Assembly: GCF_014195095.1 (NCBI RefSeq)
Contig: NZ_JACIBC010000010.1
Coordinates: 1-64,000, forward strand
Source of the DNA: Rhizobium sp. BK602
GTDB lineage: Bacteria > Pseudomonadota > Alphaproteobacteria > Rhizobiales > Rhizobiaceae
Reading direction: 5' to 3'
DNA length: 64,000 bases
This document shows, piece after piece, positions 60,052-64,000 of the stretch; the stretch's first letter is position 1, and every line of letters starts with the position of its first letter. The notes under the pieces were generated by a model. That model was not told the DNA's origin. It worked only from the letters and a program-made list of their open reading frames with translations, and did not search any database. The position numbers and the translations under genes are program-made.

Positions 60052-60713
60052 CCATGGCGGAATGGAAGCCAACCATTTACGTCGTCGACGACGACCCATC
60101 CGTCCGCGACGGGCTCGACAGTCTGCTGCGTTCCGTCGGCTACGATGTCGGCAGCTTCGCATCCCCTCGGGACTTCCTGGCGCATAGGCGTTCCTTCGGT
60201 CCGGCCTGCCTCGTGCTCGACGTCCGGATGCCGGATGCGAGCGGGCTCGATTTTCAGGACGATCTGGCAAAGAGCGGGAACCCGCTCCCAATCATCTTCC
60301 TGACCGGCCATGGCGACGTGCCGATGTCGGTACGCGCGATGAAGGCCGGTGCGGTGGAATTCCTCCTCAAGCCCTTCCGCGAGCAGGATCTTCTCGACGC
60401 CATCCGGCAGGCGCTGGAAAAGGATCGCATCCGGCTGCGGCAGGAAGAGGCGGATGCCGACCTCCAGGCGCGCTTTTCGACGCTGACCGCGCGCGAGCGC
60501 GAGGTGATGGCATTGGTGGCGCAGGGTCGCCTCAACAAGCAGGTCGCCGCCGAACTCGGGCTGAGCGAAATCACCGTGAAGGTCCATCGCGGCCAGGCAA
60601 TGCGCAAGATGCACGCCAGCTCGCTGGCCGACCTGATCCGCATGGCCGATGGGCTCGGATTGTCCGAATTGCCCAGCGATAGGGGAAGCGTTCCACCATC
60701 GCGAAGACCGTAG
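60048..60713 (+). CDS. FixJ/NarL-type response regulator
   Basis: 221 aa. Receiver domain: DDD14-16 region (YVVDDDPSVR), phosphoacceptor Asp58 (LVLDVRMP), Thr86 (FLTGHGD) and Lys108 (LLKPF). C-terminal LuxR HTH at ~145-200: LTAREREVMALVAQGRLNKQ, VAAELGLSEITVKVHRGQAM. Dimeric binding to an inverted repeat such as CTATACC-aa-GGTATAG is plausible. Coupled to the kinase gene by overlap. Confidence 0.9.
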   Translation: MTMAEWKPTIYVVDDDPSVRDGLDSLLRSVGYDVGSFASPRDFLAHRRSFGPACLVLDVRMPDASGLDFQDDLAKSGNPLPIIFLTGHGDVPMSVRAMKAGAVEFLLKPFREQDLLDAIRQALEKDRIRLRQEEADADLQARFSTLTAREREVMALVAQGRLNKQVAAELGLSEITVKVHRGQAMRKMHASSLADLIRMADGLGLSELPSDRGSVPPSRRP

Positions 60714-60828
60714 ACTGGTTTGCGTTTCGCGGAATCGGCAACTGCTCTATCCCGTTGTTTTCACGCAATTCCGGGCGAAAAATCGCTCACTTTCCCTGTT
60801 CGGCCGACTCGGATTGCTATCTTGTTAC

Positions 60829-62616
60829 CTATGCCGAATTGACACGGACAACATGACAATTTCGGCCCGCCGCCTTTGCTTCATAGAGAAGCTCATCGCT
60901 CCTCTTCAGAAGCAACGCAGGCGAAAGCTTGTCCAGAGACGTAAAGACAACACAGCCACAGCTGATGGTAAGGTGGCCGGTGGGTGAATCTGCATGAACG
61001 ATGGCTAGCTCTGCGACAATTGCAATAAAGCGATCCAGAATCGGCACCGGATCTCTCACTCCCATCATAATGAATGCAAATTCCTCTCCTCCGTAGCGGG
61101 CGACGGTATCCGATTGCCTGGCGACGGACTGCAATGCTGACGCGATATTGCGAAGAGCTGCATCTCCGGCCAGATGACCGTAGCGGTCATTATAGGCCTT
61201 GAAGTGATCTACATCTATCATACCAATGCAGATCGCCTCCTCCTTGAAATCAGGCTCACTGCATATACGGGCGAGTTCGCGATCCAAGCCACGTCGGTTA
61301 GCGATACCGGTCAGCGGATCCTCTATGCTTTGACGCACAAGCACTGTTTTTTCCTCTTCAAGCACTCGATTTGCGTCCCGTAGAGCCAGTTCACGGTGCC
61401 ATACATCGGTAATGTCCACGACAAAGCCGACAGCACGGGTTGGCGCTCCCGACACATGTTGCAGGTAGGCGGCCGACCTCACCCACCGTATATCTCCGTT
61501 TGGATGGATAATTCTGAACACGATAGCGTAGTCACGTTTTGAAGCCGTAAGGTCGCCGGCTGTCCGTTCGACTTCCGTGGCCCTATCCACGTCGTCCGGA
61601 TGGATAAATGATCGAAACTCAGCGATTGACCGGATAGGGCAGCTTGGATCTCGCCCCATGATCCGATACCAAGCTTCGTCGCAATGCAACTCATCACGCC
61701 GTATGTCATAGTCCCAGATACCGAGACCACCGACCGCTACCGCGATTGCCAGTCGCTCCTCATTGGCTTGCAGTGTTTCCAGCGCTTCGCGCTCGGCGGT
61801 AACTTCACGGGATACACATAGGATGGCCGTCGGCGCGGCCCCGCCATTCATGATCGGTGTCAGCATGTTATCCCAGTATTGAACTTCCCCCTCTGGAAGC
61901 ACGCTGCGACCGGGAAAACGAGCAAATGTACCTGCACGAGCGGAAGCAATAGCCTTCTCTCCCGCCACCCTTACGTCTTCGGGCAAGAGCGCCAGCCAAG
62001 GCATACCGAACAGGGAATTTTCCGGGACACCAAGTGCGTCGCAACCCGCTCTATTCATGTGCAGCAGCGTGCCGTCAGGAGAAATAAGCTTGATGCAGTC
62101 CACGCTGATATTGAGCATGTCGGTTTGAACCGAGGCACGCCTTTCGAGATCAAGCTCCTTGCGCTTTAACCTATCAATATCCGTGGCTAAACACAGCAAA
62201 CCGCTCTGATCGGACTGCATCCCGCCAAGGGGCTGCAAGCTGAGAAGAAACCAGTGTGCTTCTCCACGGCAATCCTGAAGCCGACATTCAAAATCCATCC
62301 GCTCCCGCATCGCTATTGCCCGTTGGAAATGGGACAATGCGGCGTATCGATCTTCAGCGTAGATCAATTGCACCCAGGATATGAAATCGCACCCCCCGTC
62401 CATTATGCCAACATGCCGACGCCACGCAACGTTGAGATGCGTAACACTTCCGTCCGCATTAACCAGACATGAGGGGGAGTGGAGGAGTTCCAGTAGAGCA
62501 GCGGACGCAACACTTGGTTCCTGCCCACATTCAGTCGCATATTCAAATTCAAGCGGGGTTGGGTGCGCGTCTGAAATCAATCTACTTTTGCCCGACAGGG
62601 GAATCTCACTTTCCAT
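60829..62616 (-). CDS. PAS-GGDEF diguanylate cyclase
   Basis: 595 aa from ATG 62616; an in-frame TTG at 62697 with GAGGA 4 nt upstream is an alternative start adding 27 residues. Three PAS modules: LLELLHSPSCLVNADGSVTH with its partner fold, DCIKLISPDGTLLHMNRAGC, and GGLGIWDYDIRRDELHCDEA then PNGDIRWVRSAAYLQHV. The C-terminal GGDEF domain has DPLTGIANRRGLDREL, IDVDHFKAYNDRYGH, RYGGEEFAFIMMG (active GGEEF). The inhibitory I-site RxxD is present (RQSDTVARYGGEEF). It makes c-di-GMP from GTP; no EAL domain. Neighbourhood is AT-rich and accessory. Confidence 0.88.
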   Translation of the reverse strand: MESEIPLSGKSRLISDAHPTPLEFEYATECGQEPSVASAALLELLHSPSCLVNADGSVTHLNVAWRRHVGIMDGGCDFISWVQLIYAEDRYAALSHFQRAIAMRERMDFECRLQDCRGEAHWFLLSLQPLGGMQSDQSGLLCLATDIDRLKRKELDLERRASVQTDMLNISVDCIKLISPDGTLLHMNRAGCDALGVPENSLFGMPWLALLPEDVRVAGEKAIASARAGTFARFPGRSVLPEGEVQYWDNMLTPIMNGGAAPTAILCVSREVTAEREALETLQANEERLAIAVAVGGLGIWDYDIRRDELHCDEAWYRIMGRDPSCPIRSIAEFRSFIHPDDVDRATEVERTAGDLTASKRDYAIVFRIIHPNGDIRWVRSAAYLQHVSGAPTRAVGFVVDITDVWHRELALRDANRVLEEEKTVLVRQSIEDPLTGIANRRGLDRELARICSEPDFKEEAICIGMIDVDHFKAYNDRYGHLAGDAALRNIASALQSVARQSDTVARYGGEEFAFIMMGVRDPVPILDRFIAIVAELAIVHADSPTGHLTISCGCVVFTSLDKLSPALLLKRSDELLYEAKAAGRNCHVVRVNSA

Positions 62617-62697
62617 GCTAGAAGAAAACCAACTGTAAAACCAATGTGGCGACAGTGTTTTCGACAAGCTGCAGCTCTTTCCACACCAGTGGAACAA

Positions 62698-62966
62698 TTG
62701 TTCCTCATTTCAGCAAAAGAAGTCAATTCAAATATATCGGCGACCAGCACTCGAATGACGATATGCATTCTTCATGCCACCATCCCTCACGCGATATTCT
62801 CTTTCTTTAACCTTTTAATTTTCTTCGGCGAGTTACATAAACATCGAAATATAAATACCTATCGAGTATCGATAGCATTGCGATCTGTATAGATATTCAT
62901 CAAGAAAATTACGCACCTGTATAAAAACGCCAGAACCCTCACAAATAAACTCTTATTTAGAAGCAA
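62698..62966. promoter_or_regulatory. AT-rich region between NolR-like gene and diguanylate cyclase
   Basis: 269 bp, low GC, no credible gene. It contains CTATCGA-gta-TCGATAG (62859-62875), a perfect 7-bp dyad likely to be an operator of the diguanylate cyclase gene, and a weak AT-only hairpin AAATAA/TTATTT (62943-62958) just after the regulator gene. Confidence 0.5.
62859..62875. promoter_or_regulatory. Dyad CTATCGA-gta-TCGATAG
   Basis: Perfect 7-bp inverted repeat, 162 to 243 bp upstream of the two possible starts of the diguanylate cyclase gene. Candidate regulator site. Confidence 0.5.
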
Positions 62967-63263
62967 TCACTGATTTCCAGATTTTTCAAAAATATAATCT
63001 AGGCATGCAAGCATGATATATACTCTTTCATCCGAGCATGAGTAATATACATTTTGAGACACCTTGCGCGTCTCAACTAAATTTTGCATCCTTAATTTCG
63101 ACAGATGCTGTGATACCGAAGATTGACTTAGGTTTATTTTATTCGAAAGTACTGACACTGAAATTTCGTTTTGTGAAACGATCCGAAGAATTTCAAGCCT
63201 CTTGTCGTTTGCCAGAACCTGTAGCAGTTGTGCCGCAGCCATAGAGTTGCTGTTTTTTGACAT
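62967..63263 (-). CDS. ArsR-family regulator, NolR-like
   Basis: 98 aa from ATG 63263 (MSKNSNSMAAAQLLQVLAND), SD AAGGGA; the frame beyond to 63338 is not needed. Winged HTH with KRLEILRIVSQNEISVSVLS, NKINLSQSSVSQHLSKLRMQ, NLVETRKVSQNVYYSCSDER. The LSQS-SQHLSKLR-QNLV-TR block and YYS-CSD segment closely resemble rhizobial NolR, a repressor of nodulation and other genes. No metal-binding CXC motif of classic ArsR. Codon use and base content are more AT-rich than the rest of the window. Confidence 0.85.
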   Translation of the reverse strand: MSKNSNSMAAAQLLQVLANDKRLEILRIVSQNEISVSVLSNKINLSQSSVSQHLSKLRMQNLVETRKVSQNVYYSCSDERVYIMLACLDYIFEKSGNQ

Positions 63264-63596
63264 ACATTCAGGTCCCTTCTCTGAGAAAGAAGCAGACAAG
63301 CGGCAAACATTTGAATGGGGCAATCCCGATTTGCTCATCTAGTGTGATGGACTTCATCTATATCCAACACATGCTTCGGATTTCGAAATATCAGTTAATT
63401 ACAATATTATTTTATACTAATTATATGACCTCTCCTCCTCCGTAACACATCAAGAATGACTCAATAGAAAGCGAAAAAGAGGGAGAGATAAGGTAACAAA
63501 CCGTATCGTCCATTATCCGATACTGTTACGCACTGCATGTAGCGTTTGGTTCATCTTTAAACCGCGATCGAATTAGATTAGCCTAATTCAATGTGA
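63264..63596. promoter_or_regulatory. AT-rich control region with NolR-type sites
   Basis: 333 bp without a gene. The published NolR consensus (A/T)TTAG-N9-A(T/A) is matched on the plus strand at 63572-63587 (ATTAG, N9, AT), within the inverted repeat GAATTAG-attagc-CTAATTC (63570-63589). It is also matched on the minus strand at 63406-63421, upstream of the NolR-like gene. Given the base content, one such match by chance is not rare; the palindrome is the stronger signal. Confidence 0.5.
63570..63589. promoter_or_regulatory. Palindromic NolR-consensus site
   Basis: GAATTAG-attagc-CTAATTC, perfect 7-bp arms with a 6-nt spacer, containing ATTAG-N9-AT. It lies 7 bp before the ATG at 63597, so binding would block that gene's transcription. 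Confidence 0.55.
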
Positions 63597-63797
63597 ATGC
63601 TATATGTCCGTGTGATAGCTTGTTCAGGCTTGATCATGGTTGAGGCCTATGCACCTGAAAGCGGTTCTGACAGTTTTGATCTGCCGATACAGCCACATCA
63701 AATCTTGCGACGACAACAGCGTTATAGACGCCTCCTTGGAACGCCCTCGAACACCTCGCCAGAGGATTTGGTTGCGAAAATCAAGGGCTTTGGATGA
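63597..63797 (+). CDS. Small hypothetical ORF coupled to the next gene
   Basis: 66 aa; the internal ATG at 63636 (MVEAYAPESGSDS) is an alternative start and neither has a strong SD. The last part, PIQPHQILRRQQRYRRLLGT then PSNTSPEDLVAKIKGFG, is basic and plausible as protein. Its TGA overlaps the ATG of the winged-helix gene (ATGA at 63794-63797), which supports it being real. No family recognised. Confidence 0.45.
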   Translation: MLYVRVIACSGLIMVEAYAPESGSDSFDLPIQPHQILRRQQRYRRLLGTPSNTSPEDLVAKIKGFG

Positions 63798-64000
63798 TTG
63801 AACCGCACTCCCACCGCAATAGTAGCCACGAACAGATTCTATACCTCCTGCAGAAAATTTTGGATTCGGAACAGTTTCGTCGATCTGAGCGTCTTGGAAA
63901 ATTTCTCTCCTACGTTGTCCACGAGACTTTGCAGGGGCGATCTGACAGGATCAAATCCTACTCAATTGGACTTGAGGTATTTGGAAAACCGCCGTCGTTC
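63794..64000 (+). CDS. N-terminus of a CadC-like winged-helix / cyclase-type protein
   Basis: 69 codons, running off the window. MIEPHSHRNSSHEQILYLLQ, KILDSEQFRRSERLGKFLSY, VVHETLQGRSDRIKSYSIGL then EVFGKPPSF match the conserved opening of a large family in which this segment precedes a TPR or adenylate-cyclase region (RLxRFLxYVVexTLxGRxdriKxYSIglEVF-x-K). Probably a sensor or regulatory protein. It follows the NolR-type site and a small coupled ORF. Confidence 0.7.
   Translation, partial: MIEPHSHRNSSHEQILYLLQKILDSEQFRRSERLGKFLSYVVHETLQGRSDRIKSYSIGLEVFGKPPSF

Noticed and set aside
1..64000. tRNA, rRNA, insertion sequences, attachment sites or an origin
   Set aside because: None was recognised by eye; without tools a degenerate tRNA could be missed, but no cloverleaf-like or transposase sequence was seen.

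Overview
The window looks like chromosome or chromid DNA of a Rhizobiales bacterium, most likely Rhizobium in the broad sense. By eye it is GC-rich and densely coded. It carries rhizobial signature loci: glxBCD-glnT, an ery erythritol locus and MocE/MocD-type proteins. No rRNA, tRNA, CRISPR array or intact insertion sequence was seen. The last ~1.4 kb is clearly more AT-rich.

Layout. (1) 1-11.5 kb: a methylamine / N-methylglutamate or sarcosine module. One strand carries an XRE-cupin regulator, glxBCD (glutamate-synthase-like pieces), glnT (type III GS / gamma-glutamylmethylamide synthetase-like) and purU. A GlxA-family regulator is divergent from soxBDAG, a heterotetrameric sarcosine oxidase or N-methylglutamate dehydrogenase. 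Together they could move methylamine nitrogen onto glutamate and deliver the one-carbon unit to tetrahydrofolate. (2) 11.5-15.8 kb: a nucleoside deoxyribosyltransferase-like protein, an M20 amidohydrolase, a class III adenylate cyclase and a secreted DUF992 protein. (3) 16-33.9 kb: a polyol region. A class II aldolase and a DeoR / FGGY kinase / GlpD-like dehydrogenase set sit beside a full erythritol system: the ABC importer eryGFE plus a DUF2291 protein, facing eryABCD and then eryR-tpiB-rpiB. The two halves are separated by an 860-bp AT-rich control region.

(4) 34-47.5 kb: mostly single genes. They include peptidase T, an acetyltransferase, an alpha/beta hydrolase, a nucleotidyltransferase, a secreted Gly/Ser-rich repeat protein, a luciferase-like monooxygenase, a glycosyltransferase-like protein and two MFS transporters. 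There is also a VapBC toxin-antitoxin pair, an HtrA-like protease and Ohr. Two decayed gene remnants mark turnover here. (5) 47.7-55 kb: a rhizopine (moc)-like O-demethylation locus. It has a ferredoxin reductase, a Rieske ferredoxin, a LacI regulator, a membrane histidine-box oxygenase, a lone sugar-binding protein, a MocC/IolE-like TIM-barrel protein and glutathione-dependent formaldehyde dehydrogenase. All three of its promoter regions carry the same candidate operator, TGATGAAAA-N4-TCA.

(6) 55.4-60.7 kb: a small GTG-start ORF, a fused double ABC permease, an ATPase with an AAA-associated tail but no binding protein, and an overlapping sensor kinase / FixJ-type regulator pair. (7) 60.8-64 kb: a PAS-GGDEF diguanylate cyclase, a NolR-like ArsR regulator, AT-rich control DNA with NolR-type sites, and the start of a CadC-like winged-helix gene.

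The modules share a theme: catabolism of plant- or osmolyte-derived small molecules (methylamines, polyols, O-methyl inositols), with one-carbon by-products handled by purU, folate-linked oxidation and formaldehyde dehydrogenase.
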